DNA from: an uncultured Eisenbergiella sp.
GTDB taxonomy: Bacteria > Bacillota > Clostridia > Lachnospirales > Lachnospiraceae
Direction of reading: 5' to 3'
Assembly (NCBI GenBank): GCA_948960675.1
Contig: CARDPF010000136.1
Coordinates: 1 to 8,124 of the forward strand
DNA: 8,124 nucleotides
The position numbers and the translations under genes are program-made. Under the pieces are notes generated by a model. The model was not told the origin of the DNA and did no database searches. It saw nothing but the letters and a program-made list of their open reading frames with translations. Each line of letters starts with the position of its first letter. The first letter of the stretch is position 1. Positions 1 to 6,688 of the stretch are shown here, piece after piece.

Positions 1-73
1 TACAGGCTGCCGGGAAGCCGTCCCTGCCTCTCCCCCTGCAAAATTGATTTCCGTGGATGGGTGAAAGCATATC

Positions 74-102
74 TTGACAATCCTCAAAAGGCAACCTATA
101 AT
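74..102 (+). promoter_or_regulatory. Sigma-A promoter for alaS
   Basis: The -35 box TTGACA (74-79) and the -10 box TATAAT (97-102) both match the consensus exactly and are separated by the optimal 17 bp. Transcription should start near 109, leaving a leader of only about 50 nt before the alaS ATG at 161. That is too short for a T-box riboswitch, and no T-box sequence is seen between the promoter and the gene, so alaS appears to be transcribed constitutively from this site. The boxes are read directly; promoter activity is inferred. Confidence 0.82.
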
Positions 103-160
103 GAATTGCAACGTGAAATGATTGACTGGACGCCTTATAAAAGGCGGGCGGGGAGTGTAT

Positions 161-2803
161 ATGGAAGCTTATGGTGTAAATGAATTAAGGAAGATGTTCC
201 TTACGTTTTTTGAGGAAAAAGGGCATTTGGCCATGAAGAGTTTTTCGCTGGTGCCGCATAACGATAACAGCCTGCTGTTGATCAATTCCGGCATGGCGCC
301 GTTAAAGCCCTATTTTACCGGGCAGGAGATCCCGCCCAGAAGGAGGGTGACAACCTGCCAGAAATGTATCCGCACCGGCGATATCGACAATGTGGGGAAA
401 ACAGCAAGGCACGGCACATTTTTTGAAATGCTGGGCAATTTTTCCTTTGGCGATTATTTTAAAAGGGAGGCCATTGCCTGGAGCTGGGAATTCCTGACCG
501 GGGTGGTGGGATTGGATCCCGACCGTCTCTATCCTTCCGTCTATGAGGAGGACGATGAAGCGTTTGCCATTTGGAACCGGGAGGTAGGTATTGCGCCGGA
601 GCGCATTTTCCGCTTCGGGAAAGAAGACAATTTCTGGGAGCATGGTTCCGGCCCCTGCGGCCCTTGTTCCGAGATTTATTATGACCGGGGGGAAAAGTAC
701 GGCTGCGGCAGGACAGGCTGTACGGTGGGGTGCGACTGCGACCGTTATATTGAGGTGTGGAATAACGTATTCACCCAGTTTGACAATGACGGCCATGGCA
801 ATTATTCCGAACTGGAGCAGAAAAACATCGATACCGGTATGGGGCTGGAAAGGCTGGCCGTGGTGGTGCAGGATGTGGAATCCATTTTCGATGTGGACAC
901 CGTCCGTGCGCTGCGTGACCATGTGTGCACACTGGCGGGGAAGCAATACCATGAGGATCCTATGTGGGATGTTTCCATCCGTGTGATTACCGACCATATC
1001 CGCAGCGCGACCTTTATGATTTCCGACGGTATCCTTCCTTCCAATGAGGGGCGCGGTTATGTGCTGCGCCGGATTATCCGCCGTGCGGCAAGGCATGGGA
1101 GGCTTTTGGGGATAGAAGGGGAGTTTTTGGCGCGTCTTGGACAGACCGTCATCGCCGGGAGCAAGGACGGATATCCGGAACTGGATGAGAAGCGTGATTT
1201 CATTTTTAACGTGCTCACCCAGGAAGAGAATAAATTTGCGAAAACCATTGACCAGGGGCTGGCGATTCTTGCCGAACTGGAGGAGAAAATGGTGGGGCAG
1301 GGGGTGTCCGTGCTTGCGGGACAGGACGCGTTTCGGCTTTACGACACCTACGGTTTTCCCCTGGATTTGACAAAGGAAATTTTGGAGGAAAAGAAATTTA
1401 GCATCGACGAGGCCGGCTTTGAGGCCGCCATGCGCAGGCAGAAGGAGACGGCCAGAAAAGCCCGCAAAACCACGAATTACATGGGGGCGGACGTGACGGT
1501 GTATGAGTCCATTGACCCGGCCATTACATCCGAGTTTGTGGGATACGACCGGCTTACACAGGATTCCAAAATCACTGCGCTGACCACCGAGACGGAAGTG
1601 GTGGAGGCGTTGACGGACGGACAAAACGGCACGATTGTGGTAGAGGAGACTCCTTTTTACGCCACCATGGGCGGTCAGGAAGGGGATGTGGGCCGTATCT
1701 TTTGCCCGGGCGGCTGCTTTAGCGTGAAGGAAACGGTCAAGTTAAAGGGCGGCAAGGTCGGTCATGTGGGAAAAGTAACGGAAGGGATGTTCAAAACCGG
1801 GGATTTGGTGACGCTCTCGGTGGATGCAGAAAACCGGACAAAAACCTGTAAAAACCATAGTGCCACCCATCTTTTGCAAAAGGCGCTGCGGGAAGTATTG
1901 GGTACCCATGTGGAACAGCAGGGCTCTTTGAACAACGCGGACAGGCTCCGTTTTGACTTCAGCCATTTTTCTGCGATGACGGAGGAGGAACTGGCGGATG
2001 TGGAAAAGCGGGTAAACGAAAAAATTGCCCAAAACCTTCCCGTGGAGACGAAGGTCATGACGGTGGAGGAGGCCAAAAAATCCGGCGCCATGGCGTTGTT
2101 CGGGGAAAAATACGGGGACCAGGTTCGTGTGGTATCCATGGGCGATTATTCCAAGGAGCTTTGCGGCGGCACCCACATCGGCAATACCGGTGCAATCGGG
2201 GCGTTTAAGATTCTGTCCGAAAGCGGCGTTGCGGCCGGGGTCAGGAGAATTGAGGCGTTAACCGGGCAGGGTGTGTTCGATTATTATAAGGATTTGGAAA
2301 AGAAGCTGGAAGAAGCGGCAAAGATCGTAAAAGCCACACCGGCCCTGCTGCCGGAAAAGCTGGAGCATTTGATGGCCGAACTTAGGGCGCTGCAGAGTGA
2401 AAACGAAGCGTTAAAAAGCAAGGCGGCCAAGGATGCGCTGGGGGATGTAACCGATCAGGTGGTTACCGTCAAGGGTATCAAGCTTTTGGCAGCCAATGTG
2501 GCAGGCGTGGATATGAACGAACTGCGGGAACTGGGCGATTCGCTCAAAGAAAAGCTGGGCGAGGGCGTCGTGGTGCTTTCCTCCGTCAAGGACGGCAGGG
2601 TGAACCTGATTGCCATGGCCACGGATGCCGCCATGAAAAGAGGCGCCCATGCGGGCAACCTGATTAAGGGAATTGCCTGCTTTGTAGGAGGGGGTGGCGG
2701 TGGCCGTCCCAATATGGCGCAGGCCGGCGGCAAGAACCCGGAGGGCGTTTCCAAAGCGATACAAGAGGCTTCCAACGTGCTGGCGGCACAAATTAAGGAT
2801 TAA
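161..2803 (+). CDS. alaS: Alanyl-tRNA synthetase (AlaRS)
   Basis: Cytoplasmic class II aminoacyl-tRNA synthetase that charges tRNA-Ala with alanine using ATP and hydrolyses mischarged Ser/Gly-tRNA-Ala. The 880-residue product has the family's full length and domain order. The catalytic core shows the motif 2 region (RRRVTTCQKC from residue 60, then FEMLGNFSFGDYFKRE at 88-103) and motif 3 (SNEGRGYVLRR from 294). The editing domain carries the zinc site HSATH (H566, H570) and CGGTH (C668, H672). A coiled coil follows, and the C-Ala domain ends with six glycines (843-848) and RPNMAQAGGK. ATG 161 is chosen because GGGGAG lies five bases upstream and the protein then begins in the usual way (MEAYGVNELRKMF). 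An in-frame TTG at 122 would add 13 residues unlike the family and lacks a good ribosome site. A Cys cluster (C182, C187, C191, C193) lies in the catalytic domain. No terminator is seen before the rpsU promoter. Confidence 0.98.
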   Translation: MEAYGVNELRKMFLTFFEEKGHLAMKSFSLVPHNDNSLLLINSGMAPLKPYFTGQEIPPRRRVTTCQKCIRTGDIDNVGKTARHGTFFEMLGNFSFGDYFKREAIAWSWEFLTGVVGLDPDRLYPSVYEEDDEAFAIWNREVGIAPERIFRFGKEDNFWEHGSGPCGPCSEIYYDRGEKYGCGRTGCTVGCDCDRYIEVWNNVFTQFDNDGHGNYSELEQKNIDTGMGLERLAVVVQDVESIFDVDTVRALRDHVCTLAGKQYHEDPMWDVSIRVITDHIRSATFMISDGILPSNEGRGYVLRRIIRRAARHGRLLGIEGEFLARLGQTVIAGSKDGYPELDEKRDFIFNVLTQEENKFAKTIDQGLAILAELEEKMVGQGVSVLAGQDAFRLYDTYGFPLDLTKEILEEKKFSIDEAGFEAAMRRQKETARKARKTTNYMGADVTVYESIDPAITSEFVGYDRLTQDSKITALTTETEVVEALTDGQNGTIVVEETPFYATMGGQEGDVGRIFCPGGCFSVKETVKLKGGKVGHVGKVTEGMFKTGDLVTLSVDAENRTKTCKNHSATHLLQKALREVLGTHVEQQGSLNNADRLRFDFSHFSAMTEEELADVEKRVNEKIAQNLPVETKVMTVEEAKKSGAMALFGEKYGDQVRVVSMGDYSKELCGGTHIGNTGAIGAFKILSESGVAAGVRRIEALTGQGVFDYYKDLEKKLEEAAKIVKATPALLPEKLEHLMAELRALQSENEALKSKAAKDALGDVTDQVVTVKGIKLLAANVAGVDMNELRELGDSLKEKLGEGVVVLSSVKDGRVNLIAMATDAAMKRGAHAGNLIKGIACFVGGGGGGRPNMAQAGGKNPEGVSKAIQEASNVLAAQIKD

Positions 2804-2817
2804 TTTTGAAAAAAGTG

Positions 2818-2845
2818 TTGACGAATCGGAAAATTTTGCTATAAT
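2818..2845 (+). promoter_or_regulatory. Sigma-A promoter for rpsU, extended -10
   Basis: The -35 box TTGACG (2818-2823, 5 of 6 matches) and a perfect -10 box TATAAT (2840-2845) are 16 bp apart. The -10 is preceded by TGC (2837-2839), the extended -10 element. Transcription should start near 2852. It lies 15 bases after the alaS stop codon, so rpsU has its own promoter and may also receive read-through from alaS. Confidence 0.8.
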
Positions 2846-2851
2846 TAGTAA

Positions 2852-2941
2852 TATGCATGAGGGTACGGGATGTATTTACATGTAATTAACCCGATCAGTC
2901 GTAATACGAGATGGGACTGAAGGGAGGTCAGGTGAGAGCAG
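2852..2941 (+). promoter_or_regulatory. rpsU mRNA leader with competing hairpins (candidate)
   Basis: This roughly 90-nt untranslated leader shows several self-complementary segments. CGGG (2866-2869) can pair with CCCG (2890-2893), enclosing ATGTA (2870-2874) paired with TACAT (2877-2881). TCAGTC (2895-2900) can pair with GACTGA (2915-2920). CTGA (2917-2920) can instead pair with a second TCAG (2928-2931), placing AGGGAGG of the Shine-Dalgarno in the loop. The last two pairings exclude each other. Many ribosomal protein genes are controlled through such leaders, so a regulatory role is plausible, but I cannot assign this to a known RNA family and the stems are short. Confidence 0.4.
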
Positions 2942-3118
2942 ATGTCTAACATCATAGTCAAAGACAACGAGACTTTAGATAGTGCACTGCGCCGCTTCAA
3001 GAGAAGCTGTGCAAAGGCAGGTATCCAGCAGGAGATCCGCAAGAGAGAGCACTACGAGAAGCCCAGCGTAAAGCGCAAGAAGAAATCTGAAGCAGCAAGA
3101 AAGCGCAAATATAACTAA
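2942..3118 (+). CDS. rpsU: 30S ribosomal protein S21 (bS21)
   Basis: Small basic protein of the 30S ribosomal subunit, located near the platform where the Shine-Dalgarno helix forms during initiation. The 58-residue product starts [20 protein letters not shown], shows the conserved [17 protein letters not shown] core (residues 20-36), and ends in a Lys/Arg-rich tail finishing KRKYN. This is the full length typical of Clostridia. The Shine-Dalgarno GGGAGGT (2922-2928) is 13 nt from the ATG, rather far; a weaker GGTGAG (2931-2936) sits 5 nt away. The GTG at 2932 reads into a stop after five codons, so ATG 2942 is the start. It is a single-gene unit between its own promoter and a terminator. Confidence 0.97.
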   Translation: MSNIIVKDNETLDSALRRFKRSCAKAGIQQEIRKREHYEKPSVKRKKKSEAARKRKYN

Positions 3119-3123
3119 AATTG

Positions 3124-3159
3124 TAAGTCCCTGTGAGTATTCCCGGGGACTTATCTTTT
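3124..3159 (+). terminator. Rho-independent terminator after rpsU
   Basis: TAAGTCCC (3124-3131) pairs perfectly with GGGACTTA (3146-3153), and a T-G pair (3132/3145) can extend the stem inward. The loop is about 12 nt and the stem is followed by TCTTTT (3154-3159). It begins 6 bases after the rpsU stop codon. It ends the rpsU transcript and separates it from the lysozyme gene. Confidence 0.85.
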
Positions 3160-3189
3160 GCGAAAAAATGGAAAATACTGGTACATAAT
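3158..3189 (+). promoter_or_regulatory. Weak candidate promoter for the GH25 gene
   Basis: After the terminator a promoter is expected. The best match is CATAAT (3184-3189, 5 of 6 of the -10 consensus) in an AT-rich stretch, with TTGCGA (3158-3163) as a possible -35. The spacing of 20 bp is poor. This is a guess based on position; another sigma factor may be used. Confidence 0.25.
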
Positions 3190-3240
3190 TTTTGCCTGCG
3201 CCGTTTTGGGGTCCAAAGCAGCGCAGAAATGGAGGAAAAA

Positions 3241-4485
3241 ATGAAATTTTGGAAACGAATGACAAAAAGGTTACTGGCAGCCGCTGTGATGGTAGGGGTT
3301 CTTTGGACATCCCCCGTGCAGGCACAGGCAGCGCCGGCAAAGGGCGTGGATGTGGCCGTATATCAGGGGGCCATTGACTGGAACGCGGTAAAGAACGCGG
3401 GATATTCCTTTGCCTTTGTCAAGATTGGCAGCGGGAAAAGCGGGTTGGATCCTTATTTTGCGGCGAATATGGTGGGGGCGAATGCGGCCGGCCTAAAGGT
3501 CGGGGCATATGTGTACTCATACTCCACCACGCCGGAGGGGATTTTGCAGGAGGCTTTGTTTGCGGTTGCGGCCCTGGAGCCATATACGGTGAGTTTTCCG
3601 GTGGTGCTGGACCTGGAGGAGGCCGCCCATAAGAACTTGAGTCCTGCGCAGCTTTTGACGCTCATTACCACCTTTTGTGAGACAGTCAAGGCGGCGGGAT
3701 ATTATCCCATGGTTTATTCCAACAAAAACATGCTGGTTAACCAGATCGGGCCCATTCCCTATGATGCCTGGGTGGCACAGTATTCGGATTCCTGCGACTA
3801 TCCCAATCCCGCCGTCTGGCAGTTTACCAGCAGCGGAAGCGTGCCTGGAATCGCCGGTAGGGTGGATTTGAATTATCAGTTCAAGGACTATTCCGGCCTG
3901 ATTGTGGCAAACGGTTTTACGGACCGGAACGGGAAGCGTTACTATTACAAAAATTACCGGATGCAGTTCGGCTTTGTGACGGATAGCGGGAAGACCTATT
4001 TCATGAATGCGGATGGATCCATGTTCAAGGACGGCTGGATCGGCGACGGCGTCAATATGTTTTACATGGATACAAAAGACGGCCATATGCTGCACGACCT
4101 GGTGAACATTCAGGGGAAGAATTATTATTTTGACGCAAATGGCCTGATGCAGCGCGGCATGGTTGCCATTGACGGAAAGATGTACCTGTTTGGCGCGGAC
4201 GGTTCCATGCAGTACGGCTGGTATGCGGATGCCGCCGGAATGCGCTATTTTGCGCAGGACGGACATATGCTTGTCAATACGACCCAGACCATCGACGGTA
4301 TAGAGTATGCTTTTGATGCAAACGGGCTTGCGGCGGCCGTGCCTGTGGCAGCGGACATCAATCCCCTGGCGTGGGTAATTGATCCTGTTACCGGTATTAC
4401 GGTGGATTCCACCACCGGGCAGGTGGTGGATCCCGTGATTGTGGAACAGGTTTTAAATGCAGCGCGGCAAATGCAGGGAAAATAG
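3241..4485 (+). CDS. Secreted GH25 lysozyme with choline-binding-type repeats
   Basis: Predicted exported muramidase of 414 residues that cleaves the MurNAc-GlcNAc beta-1,4 bond of peptidoglycan. A signal peptide is clear: basic start KFWKRMTKR, hydrophobic LLAAAVMVGVLW, and cleavage after VQA or AQA (residues 28-30). The GH25 domain (about 35-215) begins GVDVAVYQG with D37, carries the catalytic-type D124-L-E126 in FPVVLDLEEA, and ends near AVWQF and RVDLNY (D209). Residues 226-364 are aromatic/glycine repeats of the cell-wall (choline) binding type. A 50-residue tail follows with DPVTGITVD and TTGQVVDPV (381-399). ATG 3241 is chosen because GGAGG (3231-3235) sits 5 nt upstream; a GTG at 3133 lies inside the terminator loop, and ATG 3229 would put the ribosome site inside the gene. 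The placement among housekeeping genes and the signal peptide favour an autolysin over a phage lysin (inference). No terminator is evident after it. Confidence 0.93.
   Translation: MKFWKRMTKRLLAAAVMVGVLWTSPVQAQAAPAKGVDVAVYQGAIDWNAVKNAGYSFAFVKIGSGKSGLDPYFAANMVGANAAGLKVGAYVYSYSTTPEGILQEALFAVAALEPYTVSFPVVLDLEEAAHKNLSPAQLLTLITTFCETVKAAGYYPMVYSNKNMLVNQIGPIPYDAWVAQYSDSCDYPNPAVWQFTSSGSVPGIAGRVDLNYQFKDYSGLIVANGFTDRNGKRYYYKNYRMQFGFVTDSGKTYFMNADGSMFKDGWIGDGVNMFYMDTKDGHMLHDLVNIQGKNYYFDANGLMQRGMVAIDGKMYLFGADGSMQYGWYADAAGMRYFAQDGHMLVNTTQTIDGIEYAFDANGLAAAVPVAADINPLAWVIDPVTGITVDSTTGQVVDPVIVEQVLNAARQMQGK
3916..4332 (+). repeat. Cell-wall-binding (choline-binding-type) repeats in the GH25 protein
   Basis: Protein-level repeats, roughly 20 residues each, at residues 226-364. 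They show the family pattern of an aromatic pair, then D/NG or ADG, then a glycine-aromatic turn: GKRYYYKNYRMQFGFV, KTYFMNADGSMFKDGW, KNYYFDANGLMQRGMV, KMYLFGADGSMQYGWY, MRYFAQDGHML and IEYAFDANGL. In streptococcal and clostridial relatives such repeats bind choline or other wall polymers; the ligand here is unknown. The second unit is longer and the last two are degenerate. Confidence 0.85.
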
Positions 4486-4568
4486 GCGTGAATTTGTTTT
4501 TTGGGCAGGAATAATCCGGTAGCTGTCACATAAGAATAACTATAGGAATATAGGGATGGAGAGCATTT

Positions 4569-5753
4569 ATGGGTAAATGGAAACGACGCGTTTTTACTTT
4601 GCTTCTGTCAGCTGCGGTTATTCTGGTGACGGTGGGCCTGCCTGCAAAAGGTGTGTATGCGGCAGAAGGGGCAGTTGGCATTTCGGCTCCTTCTGCTATT
4701 TTATTGGAAGCTTCCACCGGAAAAGTCATTTACGAGCAGAATGCGGACCAGGTCTGTTCCCCGGCAAGCATCACCAAAATCATGACCCTGCTTTTGATTT
4801 TCGAGGCCTTGGACAGGGGAAGCATCAAACTGACGGATGAGGTCATTACCAGTGAAAAAGCCCAATCCATGGGAGGATCCCAGGTGTTTTTGGAGGCGGG
4901 GGAATTACAGACGGTGGATACGCTGATCAAATGTATTGCGGTGGCCAGCGGCAACGATGCGTCGGTGGCGATGGCGGAACACATTGCGGGCAGTGAGGAG
5001 GAATTTGTGGCGCAAATGAACCGGAAGGCGCAAGAACTTTCCATGGGAAATACCCACTTTGTGGATTGCTGCGGCCTGACGGATTCCGACGACCATCATA
5101 CCAGCGCCAGGGATGTGGCCATCATGAGCCGGGAACTGGTCACAAAGCATCCGGAGGTATACCAATATACGGGAATTTGGATGGAAGATATTACCCACAC
5201 GACGGCCCGGGGCAGTTCGGTTTTTACGCTTTCCTCCACCAATAAGCTGCTCAAGCAGTATCAGTGGGCAACGGGGCTCAAAACAGGCTCCACCAGTAAG
5301 GCCAAATACTGCCTGTCCGCTACGGCGCGCAAGGATGACATGGAACTGATTGCGGTGGTGATGACGGCCCCGGATCCCAAGACCCGTTTTGCGGATGCCG
5401 CTTCCCTGCTCAATTACGGTTATAGCGTGAGTGCCCTCTACCGGGATGAAAACCGGGAGAAAATTCCGGGAATCACCGTCAAGGGCGGTGTGGAGGAGAC
5501 GGTTTTGCTGGCGTATGAATCCGGTTTTTCCTATCTGGACGTGGAGGGAAACGACATCGGGATGATACAAAAGCACGTGAATGTGGCGGACAGTGTGGAG
5601 GCGCCTGTAAAAGCGGGGGAAAAAGCGGGCGAGGCGGAGTATATCTTAAACGGTCAGGTGATCGGTACGGTGCCCATCCTTTTTGCATCCAGTGTGAAAA
5701 GGGCTGTATACAAGGACTACGTGAAAAAAATTGTGGGATATTTTCTTTTATAA
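4569..5753 (+). CDS. Serine-type D-Ala-D-Ala carboxypeptidase (S11, PBP5/DacF-like)
   Basis: Penicillin-binding protein of 394 residues predicted to remove the terminal D-alanine from peptidoglycan stem peptides outside the membrane. All three active-site motifs are present: SITK (S67, K70) in PASITKIMT, SGN (127-129) and KTG (238-240) in LKTGST. The signal peptide is KWKRR followed by VFTLLLSAAVILVTV, with cleavage near VYA-AEG (about residues 30-32). A C-terminal PBP5-type beta domain (about 290-370) precedes a final segment with hydrophobic and basic residues (VPILFASSVKRAVYKDYV) that could act as an amphipathic membrane anchor. The start has GGAGAG five bases upstream. The 83-bp gap after the lysozyme gene holds no convincing promoter or terminator, so the two may be co-transcribed. 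I cannot tell whether it is the vegetative DacA or a sporulation DacF/DacB paralogue. Confidence 0.95.
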   Translation: MGKWKRRVFTLLLSAAVILVTVGLPAKGVYAAEGAVGISAPSAILLEASTGKVIYEQNADQVCSPASITKIMTLLLIFEALDRGSIKLTDEVITSEKAQSMGGSQVFLEAGELQTVDTLIKCIAVASGNDASVAMAEHIAGSEEEFVAQMNRKAQELSMGNTHFVDCCGLTDSDDHHTSARDVAIMSRELVTKHPEVYQYTGIWMEDITHTTARGSSVFTLSSTNKLLKQYQWATGLKTGSTSKAKYCLSATARKDDMELIAVVMTAPDPKTRFADAASLLNYGYSVSALYRDENREKIPGITVKGGVEETVLLAYESGFSYLDVEGNDIGMIQKHVNVADSVEAPVKAGEKAGEAEYILNGQVIGTVPILFASSVKRAVYKDYVKKIVGYFLL

Positions 5754-5765
5754 CCAAAGATTTTG

Positions 5766-5774
5766 TGCTACAAT
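5766..5774 (+). promoter_or_regulatory. Candidate extended -10 promoter for the phosphoesterase-scpAB operon
   Basis: TGCTACAAT (5766-5774) is an extended -10 element, with TACAAT matching 5 of 6 positions. No good -35 lies 16-18 bp upstream, where the sequence is TTTTAT. Transcription would start near 5781, leaving a leader of about 45 nt. In this leader GGCAG occurs twice (5782-5786 and 5789-5793), and either copy can pair with CTGCC (5808-5812) just before the Shine-Dalgarno. Confidence 0.45.
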
Positions 5775-5825
5775 AAGTACCGGCAGTCGGCAGGGGGGAA
5801 AATTGTGCTGCCAAAAGGAGTTTCT

Positions 5826-6686
5826 ATGGGAATGTTTTTTGGCGCGGCAATCTGCGTAGTGATTTTGTTTTTTTCCGTGGTCATGCTCAGGGACAGCAAC
5901 CGGTTTGTGACGGTTTCCTATTCGCAAAAGGCCCGTGGGATCAAAAAAAGAATCCGCATTGTCCTGCTGTCGGATCTGCACAACAAGCAATACGGTAAGG
6001 ATAATGAAAAGCTTTTGGCAGCCATTGACAGTGCTGCCCCGGATTTGATTGTGTCGGCGGGGGATATGATGACTTCCGTAAAGGGAAAATCCACCGAACC
6101 TGCCAGCCGCCTGATAGGACAGCTGGCTAAAAAATATCCTTTCTACTATGGAAACGGAAACCATGAGGGGCGGATTTACCATGACAGGAAGGCCTACGGG
6201 GACATGGGAAAGCAATACCGCAGGGCACTGGAAAAAAGCAGGGTCTGCCTGCTGGAGAACGCTGTAGTGCAGCTGCCAAACTATGGTATTTGTATCGTCG
6301 GTCTGGATTTACACCGGGAGCATTACCAGAAGTTTCGGGAGGGCATGCTGCCCCTTTCAGAACTCAAGGGGCTGGTCGGTGAATGCAGGGGGGATTGTTA
6401 CACCATACTGATTGCCCACAATCCGGCTTTTTTTGACACTTACGCCGCCTGGGGCGCGGATTTGACCGTCTCGGGGCATGTGCATGGGGGTGTGATGCGG
6501 CTGCCTAAGCTGGGGGGTGTGCTTTCCACCTCCCTGCGCCTGTTCCCCAAATATGACGGGGGGAAGTTTGAAAAAGACGGCAAAGTCATGATTGTCAGCC
6601 GGGGATTGGGAAGCCACACGGTTCCGGTCCGGATCTGGAACCCCGCAGAACTGGTGGTTATTGACTTGGAGCCGACAGGGAGATAG
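5826..6686 (+). CDS. Membrane-anchored calcineurin-like metallophosphoesterase
   Basis: Predicted 286-residue dinuclear-metal phosphoesterase. The metal-binding motifs are all present in order: DLH (D50, H52), GD (D80), GNHE (N112, H113), AHNP (H198) and GHVH (H218, H220). One N-terminal hydrophobic segment (about residues 2-20, MFFGAAICVVILFFSVV) should anchor it in the membrane. The architecture resembles the YkuE-like family, some of whose relatives act on UDP-diacylglucosamine or other phosphodiesters; the substrate here cannot be read from sequence. ATG 5826 is preferred because AAGGAG (5815-5820) lies five bases upstream and the protein then begins with the membrane segment. A TTG at 5763 overlaps the candidate promoter, and GTG 5805 is a weaker alternative. 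The stop is 2 bases before the scpA ATG, so the genes are transcribed together. Confidence 0.92.
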   Translation: MGMFFGAAICVVILFFSVVMLRDSNRFVTVSYSQKARGIKKRIRIVLLSDLHNKQYGKDNEKLLAAIDSAAPDLIVSAGDMMTSVKGKSTEPASRLIGQLAKKYPFYYGNGNHEGRIYHDRKAYGDMGKQYRRALEKSRVCLLENAVVQLPNYGICIVGLDLHREHYQKFREGMLPLSELKGLVGECRGDCYTILIAHNPAFFDTYAAWGADLTVSGHVHGGVMRLPKLGGVLSTSLRLFPKYDGGKFEKDGKVMIVSRGLGSHTVPVRIWNPAELVVIDLEPTGR

Positions 6687-6688
6687 AA

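Noticed and set aside
302..1624. 440-codon open frame on the minus strand inside alaS
   Set aside because: It lies wholly antisense to the conserved AlaRS gene, its translation is rich in His/Pro/Arg with no recognisable domain, and it follows from the codon bias of the sense gene.
2853..2885. Ten-codon ORF (MHEGTGCIYM) at the start of the rpsU leader
   Set aside because: Its ATG is at the predicted transcript start with no Shine-Dalgarno, and it is short enough to be chance. Leaderless translation cannot be excluded.
3133..3240. GTG 3133 as start of the lysozyme, adding 36 residues
   Set aside because: The codon lies in the loop of the rpsU terminator, and the extension would bury the clear signal peptide that starts at 3241.
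3517..4266. 249-codon minus-strand open frame inside the GH25 gene
   Set aside because: Antisense shadow of a gene with signal peptide, catalytic residues and repeats; no ribosome site or family resemblance.
4486..4568. Possible promoter, including sporulation-type boxes, before the carboxypeptidase gene
   Set aside because: The stretch is AT-rich with partial matches such as CTGTCA and CATAAGAAT, but no pair of boxes has acceptable sequence and spacing for sigma-A or a sporulation sigma factor.
4905..5576. 223-codon minus-strand open frame inside the carboxypeptidase gene
   Set aside because: Antisense shadow; the sense frame has all three penicillin-binding motifs.
5763..5825. TTG 5763 as start of the phosphoesterase
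   Set aside because: It overlaps the candidate -10 element and lacks a ribosome site, while AAGGAG sits correctly before ATG 5826.
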